Shown piece by piece: positions 52,045 to 62,069 of a DNA stretch of 64,000 bases (positions within the stretch are counted from its first letter, which is position 1; each line of letters begins with the position of its first letter). The position numbers and the translations under genes are program-made. Where the stretch lies: the NCBI GenBank assembly GCA_028279445.1, contig JANQNT010000023.1, positions 558,001 through 622,000 of the forward strand, written 5' to 3'. Source of the stretch: Tepidamorphaceae bacterium. Lineage in GTDB: Bacteria > Pseudomonadota > Alphaproteobacteria > Rhizobiales > Tepidamorphaceae. The notes under the pieces are model-generated. The model searched no databases and was not told the origin of the DNA. It worked only from the letters and a program-made list of their open reading frames with translations.

Positions 52045-52971
52045 TCATACACGCATCAGCGTGCTCACATGGGCGGCCGCCGAGGCGGCCAGACCCTGAA
52101 GGTCATAGCCCCCTTCGAGGATCGACACCATGCGCCCTTCGCAGTGCTTGTCGGCGACGTCCATCAGGCGCTGCGTGATCCAGGCAAAGTCCTGATGCGT
52201 CAACTGGATGTTGGCGAGCGGGTCGCGGAAATGCGCGTCGAAGCCGGCAGAAATGATGATCAGATCGGGCGAATGGGCATCGAGCGCCGGCAGGATGCGT
52301 TCATCCCAGGCAGCGCGGAACGCATCGCTGCCATCGCCGGCATGCAGGGGCGCATTGATGATGTTGCCCTTGCCGGTCTCGTTCGCCGCGCCGGTGCCCG
52401 GAAACAGCGGCATCTCGTGGCTTGAGCCGTAGAACAGGTCGGCATCGTGCCAGAAAATGTCCTGGGTGCCGTTGCCGTGGTGAACGTCGAAGTCGACGAC
52501 GGCCAGCCGCTCCGCGCCGTGTTCGGCACGCGCGTGCATGGCGGCGATAGCCGCGTTGGAGAACAGGCAGAAGCCCATGGCGCGGCCGCGCTCGGCGTGA
52601 TGGCCGGGCGGGCGCGTGGCGCAGAAGGCGTTGGCCGCCTTGCCGGTCATCACCTGGTCGACCGCATACACCGCCGCGCCGACACCGCGCAGCGAGGCCT
52701 CCCAGCTACCCGGGCTCATGCAGGTATCGGCATCCACATGCACCGTGCCCTCGCTTGGCGCCGTCTTGCGAATGGTGTCGATGTAATCTTCCGGGTGGGC
52801 GAGCGCGATGGTCTCGAGCTCGGCCTTGGGCGCCTGGTCGCGGGCCAGCATCTGGAACGCCTCGTCGCTGAGCATGTGCTCCACGGCGCGCAGCCGGTCG
52901 GCACGCTCGGGATGGCCGTAAGGGGTTTCGTGATCGAGGAAACTCGGGTGGGAAATGTACAGCGTGGTCAA
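52045..52971 (-). CDS. Histone deacetylase-fold deacetylase (acetoin utilisation/acetylpolyamine amidohydrolase type)
   Basis: This 308-residue zinc amidohydrolase of the class II HDAC/AcuC family has the motifs [36 protein letters not shown] (zinc-binding Asp and His), [14 protein letters not shown] (second Asp) and ILEGGYDLQ. Family members begin [14 protein letters not shown]; here this requires the TTG at 52971, as no ATG lies in the right place. Likely substrates are acetylated polyamines or acetyl-lysine proteins. Confidence 0.9.
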   Translation of the reverse strand: MTTLYISHPSFLDHETPYGHPERADRLRAVEHMLSDEAFQMLARDQAPKAELETIALAHPEDYIDTIRKTAPSEGTVHVDADTCMSPGSWEASLRGVGAAVYAVDQVMTGKAANAFCATRPPGHHAERGRAMGFCLFSNAAIAAMHARAEHGAERLAVVDFDVHHGNGTQDIFWHDADLFYGSSHEMPLFPGTGAANETGKGNIINAPLHAGDGSDAFRAAWDERILPALDAHSPDLIIISAGFDAHFRDPLANIQLTHQDFAWITQRLMDVADKHCEGRMVSILEGGYDLQGLAASAAAHVSTLMRV

Positions 52972-53198
52972 ACGGATAGTCGCTTTCTCGTTGAGCGTTT
53001 CACTCTCGGCACGCGCCGACTCGAAGGCCTCGGCGTCTTGTGTTGGCCGGCAATCGCGCGCTTCATAACGCAGCGCGCTGACGGTGTGTCCGGCAGGGCG
53101 ACTGTAAACCGCGTTCGCGTTTCGCGAAACCTGCCCTATCGTCATCAGCGGTCGGCATATCCGACCCACGCAGTGTCACAAGCAACCAGGCGACCCGC

Positions 53199-54197
53199 AT
53201 GCGCCATCCGCTCGTCCTCTCAGGCCATGACCAAGACGCGATCACGCACGCCGCGCAGGCGTTGCGCGGTGGCGGGCTGGTGGCGTTCGCGACCGAGACG
53301 GTCTACGGACTCGGCGCCGACGCGGCCAATGCGAATGCGGTCGCGAAGGTCTATGAGGCCAAGGGCCGGCCATCGTTCAATCCGCTGATCGCCCATCTGT
53401 CGGACACAGATGTGGCGGAACGAGAAGGTGTCTTCGACGCCAACGCGGCGACGCTGGCGACGACGTTCTGGCCGGGGCCGCTGACCCTGGTCGTGCCGCG
53501 TGCCGCCGGCGGCAGCGTTTGCGATCTCGCTACCGCCGGGCTCGATACGGTTGCCTTGCGCGTTCCCGACCACGCCGGTGCCCGTGCCCTGCTCGCCGCC
53601 TTCGGCGGACCGGTGGTGGCACCGTCGGCCAACCGCTCCGGCTATGTGAGCGCGACGCAGGCGGGTCACGTGATCGCCGATATCGGCGAACGGCTGGACG
53701 TTGTTCTCGACAGCGGCCCGACCGATATCGGCATCGAGTCGACCATTGTTGCGTGCCTTGAAGGGGCTTGCCGGCTGCTGCGTACAGGCGCGATCGCGGC
53801 AGCCGATATCGAGGCGGCGATCGGCTGCGACCTCGCCCGCCCAAAGAAGGACGATTCCATACAGGCGCCCGGCATGCTCGCGTCGCACTATGCACCATCG
53901 GTCCCTGTCCGGCTGGACGCAACGCATGTGGCGCCGGACGAAGCTCTGATCACATTTGCCGGGGCGCGGCCGGGTGGCGTAAACGACTGCATGGCGGTCG
54001 AGGACCTGTCGCCGAGCGGCAGCCTGCGGGAGGCGGCAGCCAGGCTGTTCACGGTCCTGCGCGAGATGGACGCCAAGATGCCCCGCGCCATCGCCATCGT
54101 TCCGATCCCCGACGACGGGCTGGGCGCGGCGATCAACGACCGGCTCCGCCGCGCTGCCGTCCCGCACACCACCAGCAGACAAGCCGAAACCGCATGA
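53199..54197 (+). CDS. tsaC: L-threonylcarbamoyladenylate synthase (Sua5/YrdC family)
   Basis: This 332-residue enzyme makes threonylcarbamoyl-AMP for tRNA t6A modification. The YrdC core (VAFATETVYGLGADA; KGRPSFNPLIAHL; VAPSANRSGYVSATQAGHV) is followed by a Sua5 C-terminal domain from about residue 210 (APGMLASHYAPSVPVRL). Its stop overlaps the next start by ATGA, indicating coupling. Confidence 0.95.
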   Translation: MRHPLVLSGHDQDAITHAAQALRGGGLVAFATETVYGLGADAANANAVAKVYEAKGRPSFNPLIAHLSDTDVAEREGVFDANAATLATTFWPGPLTLVVPRAAGGSVCDLATAGLDTVALRVPDHAGARALLAAFGGPVVAPSANRSGYVSATQAGHVIADIGERLDVVLDSGPTDIGIESTIVACLEGACRLLRTGAIAAADIEAAIGCDLARPKKDDSIQAPGMLASHYAPSVPVRLDATHVAPDEALITFAGARPGGVNDCMAVEDLSPSGSLREAAARLFTVLREMDAKMPRAIAIVPIPDDGLGAAINDRLRRAAVPHTTSRQAETA

Positions 54198-55633
54198 GTC
54201 CGAGAACCAAACCCGCTGCCGCACACGACACGGATGATCTGCTGGCGGCCATCGAGGCGATCGTCGGCGCCGAGAACGTACTGCGCGAGCCTGAGGACAT
54301 GCAGCCCTATCTGGTGGAATGGCGCGATCGCTATGTCGGCCAGGCCCGCGCCATCGTGCGCCCGTCGAACACCGGCGAAGTCTCCTCCGTCATGGCGCTC
54401 GCCCATGAAGCCGGGCAGCCGATCGTCCCGCAAGGCGGCAATACCGGGCTGGTGGGCGGGCAGATTCCGGCCGGCGGCGGTGACGAGATCGTGCTGTCGC
54501 TGGCTCGCCTCAACCGCATCCGCGATATCGACACGCTCGGCGATACGATGACGGTCGAAGCCGGATGCGTGCTGGAAGCGATCCACGAGGCAGCCGAAGT
54601 CGTCGAGCGGATGTTCCCGCTCAGCCTCGGCGCGCAGGGCTCCTGCATGATCGGCGGCAACCTGGCCAGCAATGCCGGCGGCACGGCGGTGCTCGCCTAC
54701 GGCAACGCCCGCGACCTGACGCTGGGGCTTGAAGTGGTGCTGGCCGACGGCCGGGTGTGGAACGGCCTGCGGGCGCTGAAGAAGGACAACACCGGCTACG
54801 ACCTGAAGGACCTGTTCATCGGCAGCGAAGGCACGCTCGGCATCATCACCGCGGCGGTCATCAAGCTGTTCCCCAAGCCCCGCGCCACGGCGACCGCCTT
54901 TGTCGGCGTGGCTTCGGTGGAGGCGGCGCTGAACCTCCTCAACGACACACGCGCGGCGGTGGGTGGTGCGCTGACGGCGTTCGAATTCATGCCGCGCATC
55001 GGCATCGAGTTCGTGCTGCGGCACGTCCAGGGTAGCCGCGACCCGCTGGAGGCGGAGCATCCCTGGTACGTGCTGATGGAGCTGTCCTCGGGCATCGAGG
55101 AATCGCTCGACGAAACGCTGGAGACGATCCTCGGCGGCGGCTACGAGCGCGGCAACGTCGTCGATGCGACGGTGGCCAAGTCGCATGCCGAGGCGCAAGC
55201 GCTGTGGCGCATGCGGCTGATGCTCTCGGAGGTACAGAAGCACGAAGGCGGCTCGATCAAGCACGACGTCGCCGTTCCCGTCGCCCGCATGGGGGAGTTT
55301 GTACGCGCGGCAAGCGAGCTGGTCGCCGGGATGGTGCCGGGCTGCCGGCCGGTCCCGTTCGGCCATCTCGGCGACGGCAACGTGCATTTCAACGTGTCGC
55401 AGCCGCCCGGCGCGGACCGCGAGGCATTCCTGGCGCAGTGGGAGCGGGTCAACGACGCGGTGCACGACCTGGTGATGACGTTCGGTGGCTCTGTTTCCGC
55501 CGAGCACGGCATCGGACAGATGAAGCGGTCACTGCTCCGGCGCATCAAGGACCCGGTGGAGTACGACCTGATGAAAACGCTGAAGAGCGCGCTCGATCCC
55601 AAGGGCCTGCTCAACCCCGGCAAGGTGCTGTGA
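54194..55633 (+). CDS. FAD-linked 2-hydroxyacid dehydrogenase (D-lactate/D-2-hydroxyglutarate type)
   Basis: This 479-residue flavoprotein has an FAD_binding_4 domain (VPQGGNTGLVGGQIPAGG; LGAQGSCMIGGNLASNAGG; GSEGTLGIITAAVIKLF) and a C-terminal FAD-oxidase_C domain (PFGHLGDGNVHFNVSQP; GSVSAEHGIGQMKR). It oxidises a D-2-hydroxy acid with electrons passed to ETF or quinone. The substrate among glycolate, lactate and hydroxyglutarate is open. The start at 54194 overlaps tsaC by four bases. Confidence 0.93.
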   Translation: MSPRTKPAAAHDTDDLLAAIEAIVGAENVLREPEDMQPYLVEWRDRYVGQARAIVRPSNTGEVSSVMALAHEAGQPIVPQGGNTGLVGGQIPAGGGDEIVLSLARLNRIRDIDTLGDTMTVEAGCVLEAIHEAAEVVERMFPLSLGAQGSCMIGGNLASNAGGTAVLAYGNARDLTLGLEVVLADGRVWNGLRALKKDNTGYDLKDLFIGSEGTLGIITAAVIKLFPKPRATATAFVGVASVEAALNLLNDTRAAVGGALTAFEFMPRIGIEFVLRHVQGSRDPLEAEHPWYVLMELSSGIEESLDETLETILGGGYERGNVVDATVAKSHAEAQALWRMRLMLSEVQKHEGGSIKHDVAVPVARMGEFVRAASELVAGMVPGCRPVPFGHLGDGNVHFNVSQPPGADREAFLAQWERVNDAVHDLVMTFGGSVSAEHGIGQMKRSLLRRIKDPVEYDLMKTLKSALDPKGLLNPGKVL

Positions 55634-56094
55634 TGGCGCACCGTTCAAGCACCAGCGATCTGGCGATCCGCGAGATGCATGCGGGCGACGCCGATGCGGT
55701 CGCGGCGCTGTGGGAACGTTGCGGGCTGACGCGGCCGTGGAACGATCCGGCCGCCGACATCGCGTTTGCCCTGTCCGGCCCCTCCTCCACGATCCTTGTC
55801 GGCGAAGCGAAAGGAGCCATCGCGGCCAGCGTCATGATAGGCCACGACGGACATCGGGGAACGGTCTATTATGTCAGCGTCGATCCGGCCGCGCGGGGCC
55901 GCGGGTTCGGACGCGTGATCATGCAGGCTGCCGAAGACTGGCTGCGGCAACACGGCGTGTGGAAGCTGAACCTGCTGATCCGCTCCGACAACACGAAGGT
56001 CGAAGCGTTCTACTCGGCGCTTGGCTACGAGGTGGAGGAGCGCACCGCCATGGCGCGCTGGCTCGATCCCGGTAAACGGCCGCAGAAGCCCTGA
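55633..56094 (+). CDS. GNAT-family N-acetyltransferase (YpeA-like)
   Basis: This 153-residue GNAT acetyltransferase has the acetyl-CoA loop VDPAARGRGFGRVIMQAAEDWLRQHG (Arg/Gly-x-x-Gly) and the C-terminal RSDNTKVEAFYSALGYEVEERTAMAR. The start overlaps the dehydrogenase stop by one base (TGATG), so translation is coupled. The YpeA family has no firm substrate. Confidence 0.9.
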   Translation: MAHRSSTSDLAIREMHAGDADAVAALWERCGLTRPWNDPAADIAFALSGPSSTILVGEAKGAIAASVMIGHDGHRGTVYYVSVDPAARGRGFGRVIMQAAEDWLRQHGVWKLNLLIRSDNTKVEAFYSALGYEVEERTAMARWLDPGKRPQKP

Positions 56095-56106
56095 ACCGGC
56101 GCGGGC

Positions 56107-56673
56107 TTACTCCGGCGCGATGATTTCGCGTTCGCCCTGAAAGACCCGGACGCGGGCCATGTCGCCCAGAGCGCGGCGGGCGAGGAACGCCGGGCGGCGC
56201 GCGGCGAAGAAGGCATTGGCGCGACGCGGACGCGGGCGCGACACCGCGAGCGCCCCAAGGCGGCCGTTGGCCGCGTGCACCGCGCCATCGGCCTCGGCAA
56301 ACAGCAGCGGCTTGTCGAGTGTGTCGCCCCAGGCGTGCCAGTCGGCCTCCAGATCGGCGTCCAGGCCGGCCTGCTCGTTGGCCACGCACAGCGGCACGCT
56401 GAGATCTGCCCTGTCGTGCATCAGCACCAGTCCGGCACCGGCGCCGGGAGACGCGCATTCGGCCAGCACGACGCCCTCGTAGCTGCCCACGGGCACCTGA
56501 AGGAAGGGGCCGCCGGCGTTGGGCGCGAGGGTGACCGATTTGGGTTCGATGACGGCCACCGGCTGCGTATCGCAATTGGCGGCGATGCGCGCCGGCAGCA
56601 CGTTCGGGTCGAGCCGCACTGATGCGGCCATCCAGGCGGGATCGAGCCCGCCGAATCGCGTTTGACGCCTCAT
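56107..56673 (-). CDS. DUF6101 family protein
   Basis: This 188-residue soluble protein of a family known mainly from Hyphomicrobiales begins MRRQTRFGGLDPAWMAASVRLDP. A PilZ-like beta pattern might be read in the middle (SYEGVVLAECASPGAGAGLVLMHDRADLSVPL), but I do not claim it. Start at 56673 has GGAGAGG five bases upstream. Convergent with the GNAT gene (12 bases). Function unknown. Confidence 0.75.
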   Translation of the reverse strand: MRRQTRFGGLDPAWMAASVRLDPNVLPARIAANCDTQPVAVIEPKSVTLAPNAGGPFLQVPVGSYEGVVLAECASPGAGAGLVLMHDRADLSVPLCVANEQAGLDADLEADWHAWGDTLDKPLLFAEADGAVHAANGRLGALAVSRPRPRRANAFFAARRPAFLARRALGDMARVRVFQGEREIIAPE

Positions 56674-56923
56674 GTTACCTCTCCGTCGCCACGGCCTGTT
56701 TGTTTTTGGATGGCCGTTGGAACTTGACGACAGCATGCCAGCGACAGCTTGGAATCGGCTTAAGCGGGAAGGTAAAAAACCAATCAATCCGTTGAAGGTT
56801 AAGCGTTAACCGAGCCGCCCACGGGCTGCGGCGCGATGGCCCTTGCACGTTGCCCCGCACACCCCTATGCAAGCCGCCATGGGCTTCCCCGACAGGCTTG
56901 CAGCAAGAAAGGCGTGACATCCG

Positions 56924-58279
56924 GTGAGCAGCGATCTCCTCGATCTTGAACCGCTGACGCAGCGCGCCGCCGATCTGGTGGCCGCGGCACAGAAAGCGGG
57001 CGCGGATGGCGCCGATGCCGTCGCCGCGCGCGCGCTGTCGCGCCAGGCGGAAGTCAGGAACGGCGCGCTGGAGGAGATGGAGCACGCGGAATCCGACGTG
57101 TTGGGTCTGCGCGTCTTTGTCGGCAAGCGGTCGGCGATCGTCTCGACCGGCGAGGGAGATGGCGGTGACTGGGCTGCGTTGGCGCAACGGGCGGTGGCGA
57201 TGGCAAACGCGGCACCCGAGGACGCCTATGCGGGTCTGGCGGATGCCGGCGACACCGGCATCGCGGCCGACGATCTGGACCTGCTCGATGGCGACATGCC
57301 GCAACTGCCGGCGCTGACCGAGACCGCGCGGGCCTGCGAAGACGCGCTGCTTGGCATCGACGGCGTCACCAAGTCCGGCGGCGCATCGGCAAGCTATGGC
57401 CTGTCCGGCGTGGTGCTGGTCACCTCGGCCGGCTTTTCCGGCGGCTATCTGCGCTCGCGGCGAACGCTGTTCGCCAGCGCCATTGCCGGCGAAGGCACCG
57501 GCATGCAGCGCGACTACGGCTACCACATGACCCTGCACGGCGAGGACCTGGACAGCGCCGAGGAGATCGGCCGGCTGGCCGGCGAACGCGCGGTCGTCAG
57601 GCTCAACCCCGATAAGATGCCGACAGGCACCGGAACGGTGGTGTTCAGCCCGCGCGTCGCCTGGGGGCTGATGAACAACTTCGCATCGGCGGTCAACGGC
57701 GCGGCGATCGCCCGCGGCACCAGCATGCTGAAGGACAAGATGGACGCGCAGGTCTTCGCCAGGGGCATCACGATCGATGACGACCCGCTGCGCCGGCGCG
57801 GCCTTGCCTCGCGGCCCTTCGACGGCGACGGCCTGGCCGCACGGCCGCTGACCCTGGTCGAGGACGGCGTGTTGCAGACCTGGCTGCTCGATTGCGCCAC
57901 GGCGCGCGAGCTGGGGCTTGCCTCCACCGCGCACGCGGTGCGCGGGGCCGGCTCGCCGCCGTCGCCGGGAAGCTCCAATCTCACACTGCGACCCGGCCCG
58001 CAGTCACCGGAGGAACTGATCGCCTCGATTGACGACGGCGTCTACGTCACCGAACTGATCGGACGCGGCGCCAACACCATCACCGGCGACTACAGCCGGG
58101 GGGCGGCCGGCTTTCGCATCGAAGGGGGCAAGCAGACCGTTCCCGTCGCCGAGATCACCATCGCCGGCAACCTGCACGACATGTTCGCCCGGCTGGTGCC
58201 CGCAAACGACCTGACCTACCGCTACACCGCCAACGCCCCGACGGTGGCGATCGAGGGAATGACGATTGCCGGACGCTGA
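56924..58279 (+). CDS. pmbA: PmbA/TldD-family metalloprotease-like protein
   Basis: This 451-residue protein is the PmbA (TldE) partner in TldD/E systems, which process peptides such as microcins and help control CcdA. It starts with GTG at 56924. Family blocks: ADLVAAAQKAGADGADAVAA, the GLSGVVLVTSAGFSG centre and the C-terminal LIGRGANTITGDYSRGAAGFRIEGGK. PmbA itself lacks the HExxH that TldD carries. It leads into the lipopolysaccharide block. Confidence 0.93.
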   Translation: MSSDLLDLEPLTQRAADLVAAAQKAGADGADAVAARALSRQAEVRNGALEEMEHAESDVLGLRVFVGKRSAIVSTGEGDGGDWAALAQRAVAMANAAPEDAYAGLADAGDTGIAADDLDLLDGDMPQLPALTETARACEDALLGIDGVTKSGGASASYGLSGVVLVTSAGFSGGYLRSRRTLFASAIAGEGTGMQRDYGYHMTLHGEDLDSAEEIGRLAGERAVVRLNPDKMPTGTGTVVFSPRVAWGLMNNFASAVNGAAIARGTSMLKDKMDAQVFARGITIDDDPLRRRGLASRPFDGDGLAARPLTLVEDGVLQTWLLDCATARELGLASTAHAVRGAGSPPSPGSSNLTLRPGPQSPEELIASIDDGVYVTELIGRGANTITGDYSRGAAGFRIEGGKQTVPVAEITIAGNLHDMFARLVPANDLTYRYTANAPTVAIEGMTIAGR

Positions 58280-58283
58280 TCGC

Positions 58284-59075
58284 ATGGCGGCCAGCCCGTG
58301 GCTGACCGAGCTCGACTTGATGACCGAGGCCGTGACGGCGGCGGGCGAGGAAGCGCTTCGCCATTTCGAGCGCGGCGTGCGCCACTGGGTGAAAGACGGC
58401 AACTCGCCGGTCAGCGAGGCGGATATGGCGGTCGACCGGATGCTCGCCGAGCAGCTTGGCCGGGCCAGGCCGGACTATGGCTGGCTGTCGGAGGAATCGG
58501 AGAACGATCCCGAGCGGCTGCAGCGCGAACGCGTCTTCATCGTCGATCCGATCGACGGCACCCGCGGCTTCATCAAGGGCTCCGATCAGTGGACCATCTG
58601 CGCTGCCCTGAGCGAGGGCGGACAGGTTCGCGCCGGCGTGGTGCACAACCCCGTGAGGCGCGAGACATTCCAGGCGATCACCGGTGGCGGGGCCTATTGC
58701 AACGGCGAAGCGATCAACGTCTCGCCGCGCCATGACATCGCCGGCGCACGCATGGCGGCCGCCAAGGGCGCGGTCGCGCCGCTGGGCGCCATGGCGACCA
58801 ACGTGAACCGCAGCTACGTGCACTCGCTCGCCTATCGCTTCGCGCTGGTGGCGCGGGGCGACTTCGACGCCACGATGTCGGCCGGCCACGCCCACGAATG
58901 GGACATTGCGGCGGCGGCCCTGATCGTGGAAGAAGCAGGCGGTGCGGTGACCCATCGCAACGGCAAGCCGCCACGCTTCAACAAGCCGCATCCCACCGTC
59001 GCGCCGCTGATCGCCGCCGGGCCGGACCTGCATGCCCAGTTGCAGCGCCGCCTGAAGCGCGCACGGGCGCATTGA
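58284..59075 (+). CDS. cysQ: Inositol monophosphatase family, 3'(2'),5'-bisphosphate nucleotidase-like
   Basis: This 263-residue lithium-sensitive phosphatase fold has the metal motif SPVSEADMAVDRML, WLSEESENDPER (metal Glu), VDPIDGTRGFIKG and the late HAHEWDIAAAALIVEEAGG. Full length. The start is taken as ATG 58284; TTG 58266 would overlap pmbA. Most likely role is removal of PAP from sulfate assimilation, though inositol phosphate activity is possible. Confidence 0.9.
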   Translation: MAASPWLTELDLMTEAVTAAGEEALRHFERGVRHWVKDGNSPVSEADMAVDRMLAEQLGRARPDYGWLSEESENDPERLQRERVFIVDPIDGTRGFIKGSDQWTICAALSEGGQVRAGVVHNPVRRETFQAITGGGAYCNGEAINVSPRHDIAGARMAAAKGAVAPLGAMATNVNRSYVHSLAYRFALVARGDFDATMSAGHAHEWDIAAAALIVEEAGGAVTHRNGKPPRFNKPHPTVAPLIAAGPDLHAQLQRRLKRARAH

Positions 59076-59101
59076 GGCCACCATCAGGAGCACCATCGGC
59101 C

Positions 59102-59377
59102 ATGGCTGAAAGCACGGATACCGGCAAACCGGGCAAGCAATTGCTGCATCTGGTCTTCGGCGGCGAGCTGTCGTCGCTCGAGGAGCTTACCTTTCGCGAC
59201 CTCTCGGAGCTGGATATCGTCGGCATGTACCCCAACTACGCAACCGCCTACGAAGCCTGGAAGGCCGCGGCGCAGAAGACCGTGGACAACGCGCATATGC
59301 GCTACTTCATCGTGCACCTGCACAGGCTGCTCGACCCCGAACACGATATGTCGGCTGATCGTGAACGCGGCGGTTGA
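59102..59377 (+). CDS. DUF4170 family protein
   Basis: This 91-residue soluble protein of an alphaproteobacterial family is typically located between cysQ and the waaA operon. Core: LLHLVFGGELSSLEELTFRDLSELDIVGMYPNYATAYEAWKAAAQKTVDNAHMRYFIVHLHRLLDPE. No function assigned. It starts 26 bases after the cysQ-like gene. Confidence 0.88.
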   Translation: MAESTDTGKPGKQLLHLVFGGELSSLEELTFRDLSELDIVGMYPNYATAYEAWKAAAQKTVDNAHMRYFIVHLHRLLDPEHDMSADRERGG

Positions 59378-59444
59378 TCACCGCGGCGATGTGCCGGTTC
59401 ACCGTCGTGGTGACAGCGCGCATATGTGATAACAACGACGGGCC

Positions 59445-61361
59445 ATGGAACGCGACAACGCCGTAAAGGCGCGGATTTTCGCCGCTGGCGAAGAACAGAC
59501 CCGTGCCGCAGATTCGCTGAGCGTGCCGCCACTGCCGACAATGGTCGTGGTGAAGCGGATGGTGCGCGAGCATCTGCTGCCCATGAAGGGCTATCTGGCG
59601 CTGTCGCTGACCGCCATGGTCGTCGTCGCCATAATGACCGGTCTGTTGCCGTTCCTGATGCAGATGACATCGGACGAGATCGTCGTCGCCAAGAACCTCT
59701 CCAGCCTGTATCTGCTGCCGCCGCTGGTGGCGCTGGTGATCGGCCTCAAGGCGGCCGCCGAATATGTTTCCGGCGTGTCGCAGAACTACATCAGCCACAT
59801 GATCGCCGCGGAGCTGCGCACGCGGATGTTCGGCAGCCTGATGCACGCCGATCTCGCCTGGCTGGAGCGCACGCATACGGGCCGCTTCACCTCCAGTTTC
59901 CTCGGCGACATCACGGCCATACAGGCCGCCGCCGGTATCGGTCTGGTGGGCATCGGACAGAACCTGCTCAAGTGCATCTTTCTGATCGGCGCCATGTTCT
60001 ACATGGACTGGCTGCTGAGCCTGGCGGCATCGATCGGCCTGCCCTTCGCGTTCCGGCAGATGCGCAAGCAGCGCAAGCGCATGAGCCGATCCTCCACCCG
60101 CGCCTTCCAGGAACAGGGCGACCTGACAAGCTATGTCAGCCAGGCGCTGAAAGGCATCCGCGTCGTCAAGGCCTATGGCCGCGAAGGCGCCGAGACCGGC
60201 CGCGTGCGCGAGGTCATCGACCGCACCGTGGAGTTCGCCATGCAGATGACGCGGGTGCAGACGGCCTCCGGGCCGATCACCGAGGCGCTTGCCGGCCTGG
60301 GCATTGCCGCGGCGATCTTCTACGGCGGCTATCGCGGCATTACCGGGTCCATGACACCGGGTGAGTTCATGGGCTTCATCACCGCGGCGATGCTGCTTTA
60401 CCAGCCGCTCAAGGCACTCGCCACGCTGCAGACCACACTGCAGACCGGCGTTGCGGCGGCATCGCGCGTGTTCGCGATCATCGACCGCGAACCCAAAATC
60501 GCCGACGCGCCGGACGCCCCCCCCCTGGTCGTCAGTGACGGCGCCATCACACTGGACCATGTCAGTTTCGGCTACGTGCCCGAAACGCCGGTTCTCAACG
60601 ATCTCTCTCTGCATGTCCCGGCCGGGACCAAGGTCGCGCTGGTCGGCCCGTCTGGCGCCGGCAAGAGCACGGTGATCAATCTGATCCTGCGCTTCTACGA
60701 ACCGGATTCCGGCACCGTCAGCATCGATGGCCAGGACCTGAGCACGGTCACCTTGAAGAGCGCCCGCGACGCCGCCGCGCTGGTCACCCAGGACCCCTTC
60801 CTGTTCGACGACACGGTGGAGGCCAATATCTGCTACGGCACCGAGGACGCCAGCCTGGAGGACGTGGAAGCCGCGGCAGACGCGGCCATCGCCGCTGGCT
60901 TCATCGGCGAGCTGCCCGAGGGCTACCAGACCCCGGTCGGCGAGGCGGGCAGCCGGCTGTCGGGGGGACAGAAGCAGCGCATCTCCTTTGCCCGTGCCAT
61001 GCTGCGCGATGCGCCGATCCTGCTGCTCGACGAGCCGACCAGCGCGCTCGACAGCGAGGCGGAAGCCAAATTGCAGCAGGCGCTCGACAGGCTGGTCACG
61101 AACCGAACGGTGATCATGATCGCGCACCGGCTGTCGACCGTGAAGCAGGCCGACATCATCCATGTCATGGACAAGGGGCAGATCGTCGAAAGCGGCAGCC
61201 ATGCAGCCCTGCTGAAGAAGCGCGGCGTCTATGCGCGCCTCTATAAGACGCAGTTCGGCAAGCAGGAAGAGAGCGCCGAGCCGAAAACGTCTGCACCGCC
61301 GAAGGCGACAAAGCCGGCGCGCGCGGGCAGGAAAACGAAACGTCCGGCGACGTCCATCTGA
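59445..61361 (+). CDS. ABC exporter, MsbA/lipid-A flippase type (fused permease-ATPase)
   Basis: This 638-residue half-transporter has an N-terminal six-helix membrane domain (LALSLTAMVVVAIMTGLLPFLMQM onward) and a C-terminal ATPase: Walker A LVGPSGAGKST, signature SRLSGGQKQRISFARAML, Walker B ILLLDEPTSALDSE, His switch IMIAHRLSTV. The C-terminal tail is Lys/Pro-rich. Adjacent waaA and lpxK genes suggest a lipid-A/LPS flippase, but export of another lipid or drug is possible. Confidence 0.92.
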   Translation: MERDNAVKARIFAAGEEQTRAADSLSVPPLPTMVVVKRMVREHLLPMKGYLALSLTAMVVVAIMTGLLPFLMQMTSDEIVVAKNLSSLYLLPPLVALVIGLKAAAEYVSGVSQNYISHMIAAELRTRMFGSLMHADLAWLERTHTGRFTSSFLGDITAIQAAAGIGLVGIGQNLLKCIFLIGAMFYMDWLLSLAASIGLPFAFRQMRKQRKRMSRSSTRAFQEQGDLTSYVSQALKGIRVVKAYGREGAETGRVREVIDRTVEFAMQMTRVQTASGPITEALAGLGIAAAIFYGGYRGITGSMTPGEFMGFITAAMLLYQPLKALATLQTTLQTGVAAASRVFAIIDREPKIADAPDAPPLVVSDGAITLDHVSFGYVPETPVLNDLSLHVPAGTKVALVGPSGAGKSTVINLILRFYEPDSGTVSIDGQDLSTVTLKSARDAAALVTQDPFLFDDTVEANICYGTEDASLEDVEAAADAAIAAGFIGELPEGYQTPVGEAGSRLSGGQKQRISFARAMLRDAPILLLDEPTSALDSEAEAKLQQALDRLVTNRTVIMIAHRLSTVKQADIIHVMDKGQIVESGSHAALLKKRGVYARLYKTQFGKQEESAEPKTSAPPKATKPARAGRKTKRPATSI

Positions 61362-61373
61362 GCGAGTATTGCG

Positions 61374-62069
61374 TTGAGTTTCCGACGATCTCTCGGCAAC
61401 AGGCCGGCCGTACAATCGCTGCTCGGATCGGCGATCGCTGGCTATTTGCGACTGGTCTACGCGACCGGGCGCAAGATCCAGGATCCGCCCGATCTGTTCA
61501 GGCGCATCGATGCGGAACTGCCGGTCATCTTCGCCATGTGGCATGGCGAGCACCTGCTGTCGCCACTGGTCAATGGCGGGCGGTTTCCCTCCGACGCACT
61601 GATCTCGCGCCACCGCGACGGAGAGCTCAACGCGATTGCCGCGGCCAAGCTCGGCATCGGCGCCATTCGCGGTTCGGGCGCGCACAACGCGGACTTTCAC
61701 CGCAAGGGCGCCGTGCCCGCATTCCGCGAGATGCTGCGTTCGCTCGCCGACGGGCGCAGCATCGGCATGACAGCGGACGTGCCGAAGGTCGGCAAGGTGG
61801 TCGGCCAGGGGATCATCCGGCTGGCGGCGCATTCCGGCCGGCCGATCTGCCCGGTCGCGATCGCCACCAACTTCCGCCACCGGCTGGACTCCTGGGACCG
61901 TGCGGTGATCAATTTGCCCTTCAGCCGCCTCGTCGTCGCCGGCGGCGAGTTCATTCGCGTGGCGCCCGATTCAGACGACGAGGGCCTTGAGGAGAAACGG
62001 TTGGCTGTGCAAGCGGCGTTGGAACGATGCACCGCGCGTGCCTACGCGGTGGCGGACGGTCAGTCATGA
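61374..62069 (+). CDS. Lysophospholipid acyltransferase family (DUF374)
   Basis: This 231-residue membrane-bound acyltransferase-like protein of DUF374 starts with TTG at 61374 (MSFRRSLGNRPAV). Catalytic-type blocks: FAMWHGEHLLSP (His) and DGRSIGMTADVPKVGKVV, then HSGRPICPVAIATNFRHRLDSWDRAVINLPFSR. The family is invariably placed beside waaA in this order and is thought to act on the lipid A/LPS pathway. Stop overlaps waaA start (ATGA). Confidence 0.9.
   Translation: MSFRRSLGNRPAVQSLLGSAIAGYLRLVYATGRKIQDPPDLFRRIDAELPVIFAMWHGEHLLSPLVNGGRFPSDALISRHRDGELNAIAAAKLGIGAIRGSGAHNADFHRKGAVPAFREMLRSLADGRSIGMTADVPKVGKVVGQGIIRLAAHSGRPICPVAIATNFRHRLDSWDRAVINLPFSRLVVAGGEFIRVAPDSDDEGLEEKRLAVQAALERCTARAYAVADGQS

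Noticed and set aside
56770..56830. CtrA binding site near GGTTAAGCGTTAACC
   Set aside because: CtrA sites need TTAA-N7-TTAA; here the spacing is three bases.
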